Below, piece by piece: positions 10,925 to 23,109 of a stretch of DNA of 64,000 bases. The stretch spans positions 434,001 to 498,000 of the forward strand of contig JAWZYV010012241.1 in assembly GCA_038373885.1 (NCBI GenBank), written 5' to 3'. Both the position numbers and the translations under genes were made by a program. Source of the stretch: Cheiracanthium punctorium. Lineage: Eukaryota; Arthropoda; Arachnida; Araneae; Cheiracanthiidae. The notes below the pieces were generated by a model that was not told the DNA's origin, made no database searches, and saw only the letters and a program-made list of their open reading frames with translations. Position 1 is the stretch's first letter. Every line of letters begins with the position of its first letter.

Positions 10925-11735
10925 ATGACTTATGGAGGGGAGGCCTACAGGGGGCCAGGCACCGCGACCATGGGTCTATTGTACCATCCCCAAGTCCTGT
11001 AACAATGGAAAGTCCTGAAAGGTCCTATGAAAAGAGCCCAGTAGCAGATGCAAACATCAGCATAGATCTGACAGACATTTTGTGAAGCTCCCAGGGCTCA
11101 ATGATATGGCGCCCTAGATGCTCAAACCTGTAAGCCGAAAAGTACTCACACTCACAGAGGATATGCAACGCAGTTTCCTCCTTCAGAAGACAACCTCGAC
11201 AAGTGGGATTATCGACAACCCTCATTATGTTTAGATGCCTTTTAAGGCAACAGTGCCCAGTTAATAGACCAATAGCCCTACGGAGACTGGACCTATTGAG
11301 ACGCAGGAGTTCCTTGCATCTGTCACCAGGGAAGGCCAAGATTAATCTCTTTAGCATGCCTCTGGCCATCGCAATTAAGCCAGTTAGAATACTGAAGCCT
11401 CCGAAAGTGGTTAAGAACAGTATCCCTATAACTTTGGCCCGAGATGCCAAGAACCAGCTCAGGACCCACAAAAGAGGAGCTAGAGCCCGCCCTGGCAAGG
11501 AAATCAGCCATCTCATTGCTGGGAATGCCAGAATGGCCAGGAACCCAATACAGAGTAACCTTATTGAGACGAGAGAGCTTGCAAAGCTCCAAGTAACACT
11601 CCCAAACCAAGTAGGAGGAGATAGCAGTGCTTTGTAAGGCTAACAGAGCAGCCCTACTATCAGAGCAAATGAAGATGTGCTTCCTAGAATAACCGGCCTT
11701 TAAACATAAAACACTACACATAAGGATAGCTAATT
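10925..11735 (-). pseudogene. Non-LTR retrotransposon fragment: RNase H and C-terminal Cys/His region
   Basis: The frame at 11323-11721 has the RNase H motifs ICSDSRAALLAL and VTLYWVPGHSGIPSNEMADF. The frame at 11025-11516 continues with a C-terminal block containing CRGCLLKEETALHILCEC, a Cys/His motif typical of the end of I/Jockey-type LINE ORF2. The change of frame near 11340 marks a frameshift. Sequence upstream of RNase H (reverse transcriptase, endonuclease) is missing, so the copy is 5'-truncated, as usual for LINEs. The 3' end at about 10915-10935 has short tandem units of the type tcataag in place of a poly-A tail. It sits in UCHL5 intron 4. Confidence 0.85.
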
Positions 11736-11739
11736 AAGT

Positions 11740-13030
11740 TAAAAATAGTCTGGTAGTGTTATCTGCTGCATAAAATGAGATATAAATTTTTTTCAGCGCA
11801 TAAAAAATAAAATGCTCTAATCTTTCTGGTGTGCAACTTTTGAACACTCCAACCTGGTAATATCAAAGCCACAAGAAATAGGGGGAGAAAGTTCAGTCCT
11901 AAATTCTGAAGGGGGCAAGAAGAAAGGGCTTAAACAAGCCATTCTTTTTCTTTTTTTTACATAAACATAAAAATAACTTACAGATTTTAAAACCACATGA
12001 TGAGCAGTTTAACCACTTCTGAACTGTAATTTAAGACTGTTAACTATAGAAAGATTATAAATAATTGTATGCCAAAAATTAAACCAGAAGTTCATGCCTG
12101 AAAAAGGCAATAACTGGTTAATTTAGAGTTGAACTACATGAACAAAAAATGTGAATTTAATCTACTAATAAGAACTGCCAATGAAAAAAGAAAAAAAAAA
12201 GTCAATAAATTTTGTCTTTTAACTGTGATAAGTAAGAAAGAAAAATGTTTCCTTCCAGGAGCCTGTGAATATGATTTAAAAATTCATTCAGTTTTTGTCA
12301 CAATAATAAGATGCAGTAAAATACTGTTAACATGATTTTTCAGGAACCCATATAAAATGACGTATAAATGAAACATTAATAAACAACTTTGTTTATAGCA
12401 GATTTAACTCTACTAACACAGATTTTTAAAACTATAATTTAAAGTTTTTTTTAAGGTATCAGCAAATTACTTCATAATAGTTTTTACTAAGAAAATAAAA
12501 ACTGAATTTTAAAATAAAACATTTATTTATCAAAGTGAATCAATATTGTACTATACCTTAAATACTGAATATCTTTAGTAATACTGTAATAAACACTGAT
12601 TTATGTTCATAATCACATTGAATTTAAAAAATCTTTCATAGTCATCTGATGAACTGATTAAAAATTACAACATTACAAATTAAATTAAGTTCATAAAATG
12701 TTTTTTCACTTGTACTTTGACCAATAAAATAAGTTCTGAGCTTTTCAATACAGTCTCGTACTTTTAAAGGAAGGTAGTTAAAATACAACCCTACTTACAT
12801 TCCTTATTTGACCTTCTAACTGGGAAAGTTTATACCTAAACAGGAAAATAATGATTGAGACAGAAAATTTCTGAAATCTAGGAAAGTGAAAAATGGTGTA
12901 TAACCAATATCGTGCTTCTTAGAAAAGTAACAATTTTTCATTAAAGTGAATAGAGTCTTCATTGAAATTATGTACAAATGTAGGAGAGTAATATAATGTT
13001 TATACATAAGAAATATATAAACATCACTTT
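11740..13030. other. UCHL5 intron 4 spacer, nothing recognised
   Basis: Long A+T-rich stretch. The short open frames here show no known motif and are not bounded by plausible splice sites that fit the UCHL5 phases. Confidence 0.45.
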
Positions 13031-13039
13031 ACTGTGTAT

Positions 13040-13172
13040 CATTGGTTCCCAAAGTGCATAAGGGTGGTTGCAAAAGCAATATACTAAAATACAACAACTA
13101 CACAAGGGGTTCATCAAATTTTTATTTGATTTTAGAAGAGGTTCACAGGGAGAATCAGGTTGGAAACCACTG
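13040..13172. mobile_element. Short hAT-like MITE
   Basis: The ends are CATTGGTTCCCAAAGTG and, reverse complemented, CAGTGGTTTCCAACCTG, a common hAT terminus style. The flanks ctgtgtat and ctacatat agree at five of eight positions, and all three differences are transitions, consistent with an old duplication. Confidence 0.6.
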
Positions 13173-13493
13173 CTACATATGAATATCTTAAGCATCTATG
13201 TGCAAATAATTTAAATTCTGCTTGAAAATCACTAGCATATGTATGCGATTAGCTAGATAGTTTCACTTTTATTTTAGCATCAATAACTTCATGGTAATTG
13301 CTAATGTCTAATTGCTAATTATAGCTTTAAAAAAAATAAAAAAAATGTTAAACTATTTTTGACTGGTTGAGAGTTCACTATACCAAATTTAAGTTATATT
13401 TTCTTTTGAGAAATTAACAAATATCAAGATGTTAAGTACAGAACAATTATTCTGTATGCGGCATACAAAATTGAGAATGAAAAGCTTACGTAC

Positions 13494-13619
13494 TGTAGCA
13501 TCAAATGTTTGACAAAATTCTTTGAATGATGTTAAAGTGTCACCAAGTTTAACATCTGGGTGCTTGCAATTCAAAAGTATGCTGAGAATAGCCTGAGTAG
13601 CACAAGCATTATTAATAAC
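13494..13619 (-). CDS. UCHL5: UCHL5 coding exon 4 (catalytic Cys)
   Basis: This 126-nt exon is exactly 42 codons, between acceptor TTTTCAG at 13620-13626 and donor GTACGT at 13488-13493. It begins [18 protein letters not shown] and ends [11 protein letters not shown]. The nucleophile Cys89 codon is at 13602-13604 in the invariant NNACATQ motif, matching human UCH37 Cys88 after a one-residue N-terminal insertion. The oxyanion Gln83 is the last codon of exon 3, so the active site is built across this junction. Start and end phases are zero. Confidence 0.97.
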
Positions 13620-13943
13620 CTGAAAAGGAAAAAAAAATATCAGAAAAACAATCACCTATTAAAAGTTGCCAATGATAAGATTTTTACACCATTCTAAAAA
13701 CAGTGAATCTATTTTTAAACATGTTGTTGTATGCTATTATAAATAATTAAAATACTAGAAGGGAAGATGTTAATGTATGAATCTGGCATCTGATCAAGGA
13801 CTGAACAGCAGTATGACTTTGACTTCAGGATTTATGGACTGTTCTTTTATAATTAGTTCAATGTGTTACAGAAGCTAATTTATTGTTTCTTTTGTGAGTT
13901 AAGTAGTCTTTACTTTTTATTTGTGTTTATGCATTTGCTTCCT

Positions 13944-14463
13944 CAGGGTTTCTACAGATTTCACAGCTTTTGCTTCCCTGACTTTTCCCTGACATCTATC
14001 ACGCTTTTCGCTGACTTTTATCTAGCGTGCTTTCCCGAATTTTGTGTTTCTATTTGTAACATTACATCCTTTAAATGATAATTTTTTACATATTTTGCCC
14101 CCTTTTTTACAAATAATAATAATAAAATTAATATGTACAAGAATCTTATTTGACATCACTGGATTCTAACAAAAACCATGTTTGATAATACTTTAGGATA
14201 AAATTAAGCATATTTCAACTGCACAAGATAGGCTCATAAAGAAAACATTTTAAAATTATTTATTAGTTTGAATGAGAAAATGAAAATAAAACAATTTCTA
14301 TACTTAGGTTCAAACAGCCAATATTTTCTTGATTTTACAGCAAAATTCAATTTTTCTTGCATTTCCCTGACCTTTCTTCAATTTCTGCTAATTTCCCTGA
14401 CTTTTTTCCCAAATCCCTGACCAAAACTCATTTCCCCGACTTTCCAGGTATGTAGAAACCCTG
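13944..14463. mobile_element. 520-bp TIR element, CAGGGTTTCTAC ends, 5-bp TSD
   Basis: It has perfect 12-bp terminal repeats, CAGGGTTTCTAC and GTAGAAACCCTG, flanked by ttcct at 13939-13943 and 14464-14468. Both halves hold repeated ttccctgactttt-like words. There is no coding capacity. The CAGGG start suggests hAT, though the duplication is 5 bp rather than 8. Confidence 0.75.
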
Positions 14464-14469
14464 TTCCTC

Positions 14470-15560
14470 TACAGTTCAGGAGGAAAAAGTCTGTTGTTAT
14501 TATGACTTAAAATTAAAAATTCAATTGCTTTTATTATTACAGTTGTATCGATACTTTTAACAGTGTCTATTACCAGTGAAGTGTTAGCACCATGATTAAC
14601 TAGAGTAGAACTTTAGTTTAATTATCAGGTACCTGTGGAATCATTAAATGAGAAAGTCCTTAACATAAAAATGACTGTGAAGGAACCTATAAAATAATAA
14701 TAATTTAAAAAAAAAAAGAGAGTTCTTCACAAACAACCAAGCAGTATTTTATTTTATATTATTTTTCTTACAATGCTAAAATGCTATATCAATGGTTTCA
14801 AATTCTTTCATATTAACAAATATATTTAAATTTGCATTTAACAAGAAAATATTTACTTTGATAAAGAGAAATAAAAGGTAGAAATGTGAAAAAGAATAAG
14901 TTCGATAATTTATTGTCACAGTTTTTAATACATAGAATTGAATATCTTATTCAGGGGTATAAACCAAACATTGGGGTGGGGTAAAAAGACATTTCCTGAA
15001 ATTTGTATTTTTATCTGCATTGAAAAATTATTACCTTTATTTGAACAAATAGTTTAAAATAGATTTTTCACAAATAAAATAAGTATACATTTTAGTGGTA
15101 GTCATTCCCAGACCCAGAACTATAGAAGGAGTTCTCAAAATCTCTGAAAATGGTTGCTTTGCTATAAACTGCATAAAATGGCTACATGGTTTGATTAGCT
15201 AAGATAGTGTCAATTTGGTAGAAAAGGATCATCTGGTTTTAGTTGGATTATTTCAATATATGACTAATAAATGTCAGTCAAAGTAAAATATGATTTTACA
15301 TTTAAAAAAAAAAGAGGAGAAAAATCATGCACATAAGTTAAATTTTCATAATTTTTCTGCAACACAATTGCTACATTTTCAAACAACCAGATGATTCACC
15401 GCTGACCAAAATCTGATTTGTCAAAGTATCTGGTGTTATCATTTGAATCAAGATGTATTTAGCAAAACTTCATCTTTATTTTTTGTTTTATTTATTTACA
15501 TTTACTGCTACATTAACAAAATGTTGGTGATATTTAATTTATTTTTGAGTTGTAAGTCTA
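14470..15560. other. UCHL5 intron 3 spacer, nothing recognised
   Basis: A+T-rich sequence with scattered poly-A and poly-T runs. No exon, TIR pair or known repeat was recognised. Confidence 0.45.
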
Positions 15561-15573
15561 CTCATTAACATAC

Positions 15574-15679
15574 TTGCTTAGCAAAGAATATTTTATCTAG
15601 ACGACTGTCTTGCACAATGCTCCCAGCAGGCTCATCACCCTGGAACCATTTGAACAGAAATATCAAACCGTGAACTGGC
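15574..15679 (-). CDS. UCHL5: UCHL5 coding exon 3
   Basis: This 106-nt exon lies between acceptor TATTATAG and donor GTATGT at 15568-15573. Its first base completes Lys48, and 35 codons follow, beginning PVHGLIFLFKWFQGDEPAGS and ending LDKIFFAKQ. This is the conserved central beta strand of the UCH fold, and the final Gln83 is the oxyanion-hole residue. It leaves on a codon boundary, matching exon 4. Confidence 0.96.
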
Positions 15680-15757
15680 CTATAATAAAAATAACAATAA
15701 TAAGGAAAATGATAACTAATAGCACAATAGGAAGTAACTAAAAGAAATTTTAGCACT

Positions 15758-16566
15758 TAGGGATGCACCGAATACCATATTTTGCCGAATACCGAATACT
15801 GGGTTAAAATTTATTAAACCATTATTAAGCTTTGATTGCATGATTAATTTAATTAGTTTTTTCTTAAACAATATTTCATATGGTGTAAAACTTCAAAAAT
15901 TAAAATGCTGCAAAATTTAATATCCAAGTGTGTTTCCTTTATATATTATTAATAACCTTTTTAAATGTTAGTGAAATGCTGGTAATTTTTTTACCTACAT
16001 ATTTTATTTAAAAAATTAGCAGTTAATTGACTTCACATATTTATAAACACTTAATGTAATGAGTTTTTTTTTTTTTTTTTTTTTTTTTTCCTGGTTACTG
16101 TTTCAAATTTAAATCAGTAAGTAATAGCGCAGGTTAATGTAATGTGTCATAAGATTTAAAGAAAAACTGAAAAGCAACAAAATTCAAATTTAACATCTGA
16201 GTGTTTTCTCCAACATTAAAACAAATTTCATTGGGATATTGTTTTTTTGTGCGATTGTGGAACACTACATTAGGGCTATCTGCCATGGATGGGGTGCCTT
16301 GGTAGGAGGACTTTATAAGGGTTTCTAACGCTTATTCACATGTGATATTAGTAAGTAACAACTTGAATCAATTTAGTACTATGGTACTATACTATATCTT
16401 TCCTTCATGATATAAAAAATATGTATTTGTTTACCGATAGGGGAATACTTAAATTTGTTTACTATTCAGTTCCCGAATATTTAAGTATTCGGCCGAACCG
16501 ACTATTCGGTGTGTCTGCCGAATAGGCAGTATACCGAATACCAACCAAATATTCGGTTCATCCCTA
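15758..16566. mobile_element. ~810-bp TIR element, TAGGGATG ends
   Basis: The ends are TAGGGATGCACCGAATACC and, on the other strand, TAGGGATGAACCGAATAT. Many degenerate ccgaata / tattcgg words sit near both ends, giving a foldback structure. Similar GGGATG...CCGAATA termini occur in hAT MITEs of other animals. I could not see a clear target duplication. A 25-nt poly-T run sits near 16063-16089. Confidence 0.7.
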
Positions 16567-16785
16567 CATTTAAAGAAAGCAAAAATTCATAGACTAAATA
16601 AATAAACGCAAGACTAGTGTGATAAACTTCTTTTCCTCACACAATGCTTTTTAAATTTGCATTATAATTTTATGTTTAAAGGAGAATCAACAGTAATGCC
16701 GCTTATGCGCTATAGTGTGTCCAATCCACAAAAAAATTGATGATGGGATGCAAAAAAAGTTATGACACATCCCGCGTAATCTCCA

Positions 16786-17350
16786 TTGTGCAAAATTTTG
16801 AAGAGAAACAAAAATCTTTTTTGCACAAATTCAAAATATTGTTTTCCAGAGGAAGCATTAGGTTTATTACAATCATTGGATGCAATCTTTAACCCCTTCA
16901 ACTATCCAACAAGTACCAATGGTTTGCAAAACTATGGAGAAAAAGAACTTGAACATTTAATGCCTCATTATAGATGTATGCTTTCTGAAGATATTTTAAG
17001 AAAAGATTTTCAGTGTTTAAAAACACCTAAATTTGAATTTTAAAGCTTTAAATACCAGTGATTTTATGTCAAAACTTATCTCTCAATATGAAGATGAACT
17101 TCCAGAATTTGTTAAGTTAGCTAAAATTGTAACAGTTCTGCCAATTTCTTCTGCTGATGCGTAAAGAGGATGTTCAGCAAAGAAATGAATAAAAACTAAT
17201 GAAAGAAATAGAATGCCTGAAGAAAGGTTAAAAAAATTAATAATGATTTCAGTTCAGGGACCTGAACTCTCTCAGTCACAGCCTATTATTAAAAGAGCTA
17301 TTGATATTTTTTATTCAACTAAAACATGCAGAGGAGGCAGGTCAAAACAA
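16786..17350 (+). pseudogene. Decayed hAT transposase C-terminal fragment
   Basis: An 85-aa open frame (16786-17043) is followed by a stretch at 17098-17350. Read through stops, the second stretch gives LAKIVTVLPISSADA, then a CSAKK-like and an ERNRMPEERLKKLIMISVQG-like segment. That is the dimerisation domain of hAT/ZNF862-like transposases (usual form: LPxSSAxxERxFS...R...RL..L..I). In-frame stops replace expected residues, so it is dead. It lies on the plus strand in UCHL5 intron 2, opposite to the gene. Confidence 0.75.
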
Positions 17351-17359
17351 TAAAAATAT

Positions 17360-18230
17360 TTTTTCTACCTTATTTTCATAGTATCCTGTTTTTCTTTGTT
17401 TTTTCTGCACTCATGATTTTCGTCATACTTTTCATACATTTCTTTTTATTTAACTACTTGTTTATTTCATACTCATAAATGGTTAATTTCATGGCAAAAT
17501 GGATAGAATATCATGCATGTCAGAACAAATTTTTCTTATTAATTATTTTTTTTTTTTAAATAGAAGTTTTAGGTTATTTATAAATAAGATATTCAAATGC
17601 GTTGGCACTCCAAAACTGGTGAGACATGATAACATCAGTTGTGAAATCAACCAAATGCTTTTATATCGATAAGGACCCACTTTTGGGAAAAAAGGACCCA
17701 GAAATTTGGAAGTCCTGAGTCCCAAGGACCCGTCCCTTCCAAAGTCTAGTGACATGACTGATCAAGAATGCATATTTTATCGTAAAATTTAGTCTTATCA
17801 GAAAAGTAATATTAATCAATTTTCTATGTCCACTCAACACTTATAATATGTTTTATTTATCTTGTCATAATACATTTTATTACTCTGAAAATCTACTTTA
17901 TTGAAAATTATGCTGTAATACATTAATAAAGTTGAATTTGTTACATAATCAATCAATAACACTAAAATCATGTTTTATAGAAAAAATATAGTATATATTT
18001 CAACAGTTTTGTAAACAGCTAATTTTTCTTCTCCATGATACAAATACAATGTTCTGAAACAGAGTGGACAGTTTTTCTGAATAATATATAACACTTAGAA
18101 TGGTACTTACGTACTAAAACGGACACTAGTTTTCATTCACTAGTTTCAAAATCAATTAAAATATACCAAAAAGCTCATAAAATATAATACTGCCACACAC
18201 AGGGACATCATCAGTTATACAATTTTCTCC
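17360..18230. other. UCHL5 intron 2 spacer, nothing recognised
   Basis: A+T-rich. Near 17660-17740 there are short repeated ggaccca / gtcccaaggaccc words, possibly the remains of a small foldback, with no clear ends. Confidence 0.4.
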
Positions 18231-18239
18231 ATTTCCTCA

Positions 18240-18410
18240 AAGGGAAAGTGCTCCATACACAATAAAAAATGTCATATTGTTTAAGAGTGCCACCTGTTGA
18301 AAAAAATCTCTAAAGATTTCCAAAGAGATTTTTTCGACAGATAGCACTGTAAACAGCATGACAAACGCAATTTTGGATAGTGTATGGAAATGGCAGTTTT
18401 TAAAAAAAAA
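18240..18410. mobile_element. Foldback MITE
   Basis: Two imperfect complementary arms of about 75 nt centre near 18320. The inner arms contain gaaaaaaatctct and its complement, and the outer arms contain ccatacacaat and its counterpart. No coding sequence and no certain target duplication. Confidence 0.6.
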
Positions 18411-18479
18411 TTTAAAAAAAAAACCTTATTTAGTGTAGATAAAATGTACAATGAAACAAAATGTCACCTTGAAGCAATA

Positions 18480-19370
18480 TTTTATTTTTTTAACTAGATC
18501 GTCCCCAAAATAAATTCTCTATAAGCCACTCTTGTGCTTCTATGTCAACTCATACTTCCAGATATATGGGATGAAGAAAATTGTTTAATGTCTGCATTTG
18601 AAAAATAATTTATAGACAGGCTTGTGCAGACATTAAACAATTTCCCAGATTACATTTTACGATTTTTAGCCAAAATTTTCACTTTTCTCTGACTTTTTTC
18701 ATTAAAATAAAATTTTCTGGTTATTCCAGATGTTACAGGGTTCCCTTGACTGGTGACAACCCTGTATACGCCCAAAAACCTCTCAACATTCCAAACGAAA
18801 ACACATGATTGTTGTCCATACCCGCATTTCCATGAAAACATGCAATAGTTTTTTTTTGTGCACAATTTAGCTGTCAACATTATCATTGCAAATTAAAAGT
18901 CAAATTCTTTCGCCCCGGCACTGGATTAAAAAGAAGTTCATTGTATCCTGAAATATTAGTCTGGAATATCAGATTATGATGCCTGTTTGAAAGTATTGGT
19001 TCGCTTAGTTTTTATACAATACCTTCTCAGGTAGAGTACAGTGGTATAGTATAACAGATATTTGTTTTAGGTCCATGATCAGAAACAAAATTGGATGAGT
19101 CAAATAAGGATCCACTTACTTCACAATACGGATGTCTTACTTGCCCCAATTGTAGGGTAACAGGCCACCCAAATTAAAAACATTCATTACAACTATCACA
19201 AAATTTTCAAAAATTAAGAAAGATCTTTTTTCATGCTTTATAAACATGTAACTTGATATTTGGCACTAAATTTAACTTTTAAGGAAAAAAAAATTTAACA
19301 GAAGTTGAATTTTTACAAAACTGCTTATAACTTTCACAAAACACTAATAAAAAAGAAATTTTTTTGTGGT
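18480..19370. other. UCHL5 intron 2 spacer with a short palindromic junction
   Basis: Mostly unstructured A+T-rich sequence. At 18735-18763 a CAGGGTT...AACCCTG pair 29 nt apart could be the two ends of a CAGGG-type transposon fused by internal deletion. Confidence 0.4.
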
Positions 19371-19374
19371 CAAT

Positions 19375-19742
19375 TCCTACTCAGGTCAACAAAGAAAAAT
19401 TTTATTTTAGTTACTTTTTATTAAATTTAATTAATTAATCAATTAATGCAGGGCTGTTTGTGAAGCAAGGATCGATACAGTTAATCCAGCTTGTTTGTTT
19501 AGTCTATTGTTTTAATTTATTTTTAATCCCACGTAACAGGATCTAAAATTAATTAATTTAATTTAATTAATGAATGAATATTTGAAAAAACTGTATTAAC
19601 ATCAAGTGTGATCCATTACAAGTTTTTAAAAAAATGTATTTGAACTTGAGTGGATGAACAAAAAGTATTTTATTATCAATTGAAAATTTGAACAAGATAT
19701 ATACTAAATATACAAAGAGTGTGAAGTAATAGTAGGAATTTA
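19375..19742. mobile_element. MITE with AATTCCTACT ends (uninterrupted copy)
   Basis: Its terminal words are caattcctact and agtaggaatt. The whole 370-bp sequence is repeated at 37241-38305, where the copy is split by another element. Shared landmarks include ggtcaacaaagaaaaatttt, atgtatttgaacttga and gaacaagatata. Confidence 0.7.
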
Positions 19743-19744
19743 AG

Positions 19745-20886
19745 CAGTATTCCCACTAGAGTGCGAGACCACGAGAATCTCTCATAAATTCTTAATCTCG
19801 CGCAAAAAATATTACAGCGAGAGGTATTCTCACACTGCAAAACAAAATATTCGCCACCTGCGCGAGAATCTCGCACGCTGTTTGAAAGTTTAAAAACGCC
19901 AGTTTACAAATAGAAAAGTTTGTTTTTACTCTACTACTGTCGGATAACGAGCGTGCCGCAATGAAACGTCCCTCCCCCCCTTCCTCTCTTGAGTTTCTGT
20001 TCAGAGATAACACGGTTAAATCATCGGAATGCAGAGGGGGAATATTAATTAATGCTATCGGCGCTGAGCTGACGTGTTGATTTTTCTCCCCCTGCTTGCC
20101 AGCTGTAAAATGTTTTCTTTTTGTATGTGTGTCCATCGTATATGAGTTTTGAGAGCATTTCATCTGCTTGTTTTTTTATATACCACCACGATTCATGGAA
20201 TTATTGATAACCTCTGGCAGTTTGAAATTTGGACCCCCCACCCCTCCCGTTCTAAGTTTAGTTGTCGTTCACAGTAAGAGTTAATCAATCTTTTAAGAAG
20301 ACACCTCCCCCCCCCCCCCCCCAAAAAAAAAGAAGCTGAAATTTTCCGGTTAAATGCCGGATAATGTAGCTTATACTGTAGTAAGAATTTGAACTTAACT
20401 ATATCTGTTTTAACTTTGTCACACATATTTGTATCTTACCAACTTTGTAGTATATAATTTAATATTTATATAATATATTATATAATATTAGTTACTTTAT
20501 ATAATTTATTACATAGATAAAATATTATAGTTAATAATTCTTTTGCTTAGTTAAACTGGATGTGATTCTTTGAATAAATTTGAATATTCATTAACTTTGA
20601 ATATCCATTAACAATTCAAGTGCAAATTTCAGTGCACTTTCAAGTGCAAATTTAAGCAATCTTATTAGAATAGCTGATGGAAATATCAATTTAAAAAGTT
20701 CTCCATATGATCAAGAAGTAAAATTTTTTAATGAACGGAAAAATCGGTGTTATTAAAATTGTACTATAAATAAACAAAATGATGTTAAATAATATTTATG
20801 TTCTCACTTAACTTTCAGAAATCTCACTCAAAATTTTTGGATGGGTGAGAAATCTCCCCCAGTTTTTTTTTCTAATGGGAACCCTG
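19745..20886. mobile_element. hAT-like non-autonomous element, 7/8 TSD match
   Basis: The ends are CAGTATTCCCACTAGA and, on the other strand, CAGGGTTCCCATTAGA. The flanks are aatttaag and aattgaag. The left flank overlaps the end of the preceding MITE, so this element inserted at that border. Weak minus-strand frames exist (for example 19792-20163), but none has a recognisable transposase motif. There is a poly-C run near 20307-20322. Confidence 0.78.
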
Positions 20887-20889
20887 AAT

Positions 20890-21320
20890 TGAAGAATAAA
20901 TTAGAACATGTCATAATGCTTTCCTGGCGTTATGGAACAGATCTATAAATTCAATATAGCAGAAAATCTAGGAATTAATCAATGGAAGAATTAATGAAAT
21001 TTAAGTGGGGGCCGAACCACTTACCCTCGCCCTATACTTATATGATGTATATTTTGACAATGTGATTTAGTGCTAACAACAGAGAACCATCATGCAATTT
21101 CTGTTCTTAATTTCTTTTTATTAGATAACTTTTTACTTTTTTCTAACATCACTATTTTTTGTGCATGATGCTTAAAATTTAAGAATTGCCTTAAAAATCA
21201 GAAGAAATTATGAAGAAAATTTTGCCGAACCATGGGGATTGTTTTATTTCTGAACTAATTACAGTAGCATATATATAATACAAGTAAGAAATTATCTATT
21301 AAGTTAATTAATAAATATGT
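20890..21320. other. UCHL5 intron 2 spacer, nothing recognised
   Basis: A+T-rich sequence between a hAT-like insertion and coding exon 2. No further structure was recognised. Confidence 0.45.
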
Positions 21321-21323
21321 TAC

Positions 21324-21387
21324 TTTATTTTTTCAAAGCTTTCGGCATCCAAACTATATAATTCTTCAACTTGAACACCTTTAACAC
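21324..21387 (-). CDS. UCHL5: UCHL5 coding exon 2
   Basis: This 64-nt exon lies between acceptor TTCCTAG at 21388-21394 and donor GTAACA at 21318-21323. It starts with two bases completing Gly27, encodes VKGVQVEELYSLDAESFEKI, and ends with AA of Lys48. The Val-Gln-Val-Glu-Glu-Leu-Tyr-Ser-Leu pattern is the conserved ubiquitin-facing segment of UCH37. It is too short for an ORF scan and was found from its phase and conserved sequence. Confidence 0.95.
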
Positions 21388-21399
21388 CTAGGAAAAAGA

Positions 21400-22495
21400 A
21401 TTATTAAAATAAATTAATAAAAAGGTTCACTTAAAAACCATATAAATATATTTCTACATTCATTTTGAGTCCAAAAACAAAAACCCACTGAGTTTTGCAG
21501 GCATGAATGTTTTATTGTTCGGATATTTTTTAAACTCAAAATTAACATTTTTTGTGCACTGCATTTTTATTTTACCGTTTTTACAAAAAAAAAAAAAAAA
21601 AAAAACCCTTAATTTGAATAATTTCAGAGCCACAAATTAAATAAAAGATATGGTGTGTGAGCAAATAGACTAATTTTAGTATGTTTTTTCAGGAATTTCA
21701 CTACACAAGCATACATTTTAAGGGGGGGAAATAACAGGAGTGATTGTGGGACTTCTTAAAAAACCCTGGAAAGTGCTTGGCAAAAACAGTGTCTTTTTCA
21801 CTTATGCTAGAAACAATCAATAAGCAAATGAATAACTTAACAAAACATGCAAAAGAGTTATTTAAAATAAAAATATATACTTTCATATATTGTCTTTTTT
21901 TTTTACTGAAAAAACAATTGTCAAAAATCTAGTAATAGATCTGTTATTAATAATTAAACACTTACTACAAACGTTTAAACAAATCATTTAAGCATTACTC
22001 TGGACAGATTAATTAAAGTACTTTACCTTAAATCCTAATTTGAGTACTTTTTAATAGTTTTATTCAATAACATTAAAATTCTGGCAAATTGTGCCATTTT
22101 AAATTTGAGAAATAAATTGTTTTAATCTTCATCAGCTGTTATTAATAAATATTTCACAAACAGCAGATCTTTCATGAAAACTTGACCTTAAAAATCAACT
22201 CCAACTTGGCAAAAACTCATTAAGTGTATTTAACAATCATAAATCTGTAAAACATCAATGAAGTATAAAATTTAAAGTCAACTTTTTAATCCACTGGATG
22301 TTTAAATAAAGGAATGCTCAAGAAAAGATAATCAATCACAAGAAGGATGGGAAAAGATTGTAATTGAAATACTTTAAACATCATTTTTAGTGCAATATTC
22401 CTTCATAAAAAAAAAAAAAAATTAAAAAATCCAGTTATCATTTGCTAAAAATACCCGGAATTTCGGTTATAAATAGACTACAAACAAAATCTTAC
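21400..22495. other. UCHL5 intron 1 spacer, nothing recognised
   Basis: A+T-rich with poly-A runs (about 21583-21605). No exon or terminal-repeat pair was recognised. Confidence 0.45.
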
Positions 22496-22505
22496 AGCTG
22501 CACTT

Positions 22506-23101
22506 GGGTCATTCCAAAATGACTAACGTAACATTTAGACCAGATTTCATTACATTTTTTGCTTAAAACACAAAAAGTTAAGATAATATTTTGTACTAAG
22601 TGGCTTTTTTAAGTGTAATTCATTTTTTTTATTAATAACATAAAATGTCTTAAAAAATTAAAGTTTAAAGGAATTTCTTTTTAAATGCCAGTATGACTAC
22701 ATAACGTTTTTGTTCCACACGTATATTAACACCTTAATACCAATCTTAATTCCTCTATAACTTGAAAAGACACAAACAATGTTTAAAGACTAATTTCTTA
22801 TATATCTATAATGAATTTTAAGAGTATTCCACAGTTTTTTAAATATATTTATATTTTTTTATGATAAATTAACACTTTAAGCTTAAAAGGTGTTTGACTA
22901 ACGTAACAAAATAAGAAAAACAAGTAGGTAGTGACCAAATGTGCTGTTTTGTTCTTAAAATAAAATTCCACAAGATTTTTTTTTAACTGTTGCCAAATTC
23001 TAGTACTAGAATATGTAACAAATAAGCAGATAAGTCACTTTTAATGTTTTGTAAAGAAAAAAAAAAATGCTCTAAAGGTTGACATTAAAATCAAATGACC
23101 C
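22506..23101. mobile_element. ~600-bp TIR element, GGGTCATT ends, actt TSD
   Basis: Terminal repeats GGGTCATTCC and AATGACCC are flanked by actt at 22502-22505 and 23102-23105. An internal word, tgactaacgtaac, occurs near the left end (about 22519) and again at about 22893. There is no coding sequence. The superfamily is not assigned. Confidence 0.6.
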
Positions 23102-23109
23102 ACTTATGA

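Noticed and set aside
11203..11637. 144-aa plus-strand open frame
   Set aside because: It is the antisense shadow of the LINE RNase H region on the minus strand.
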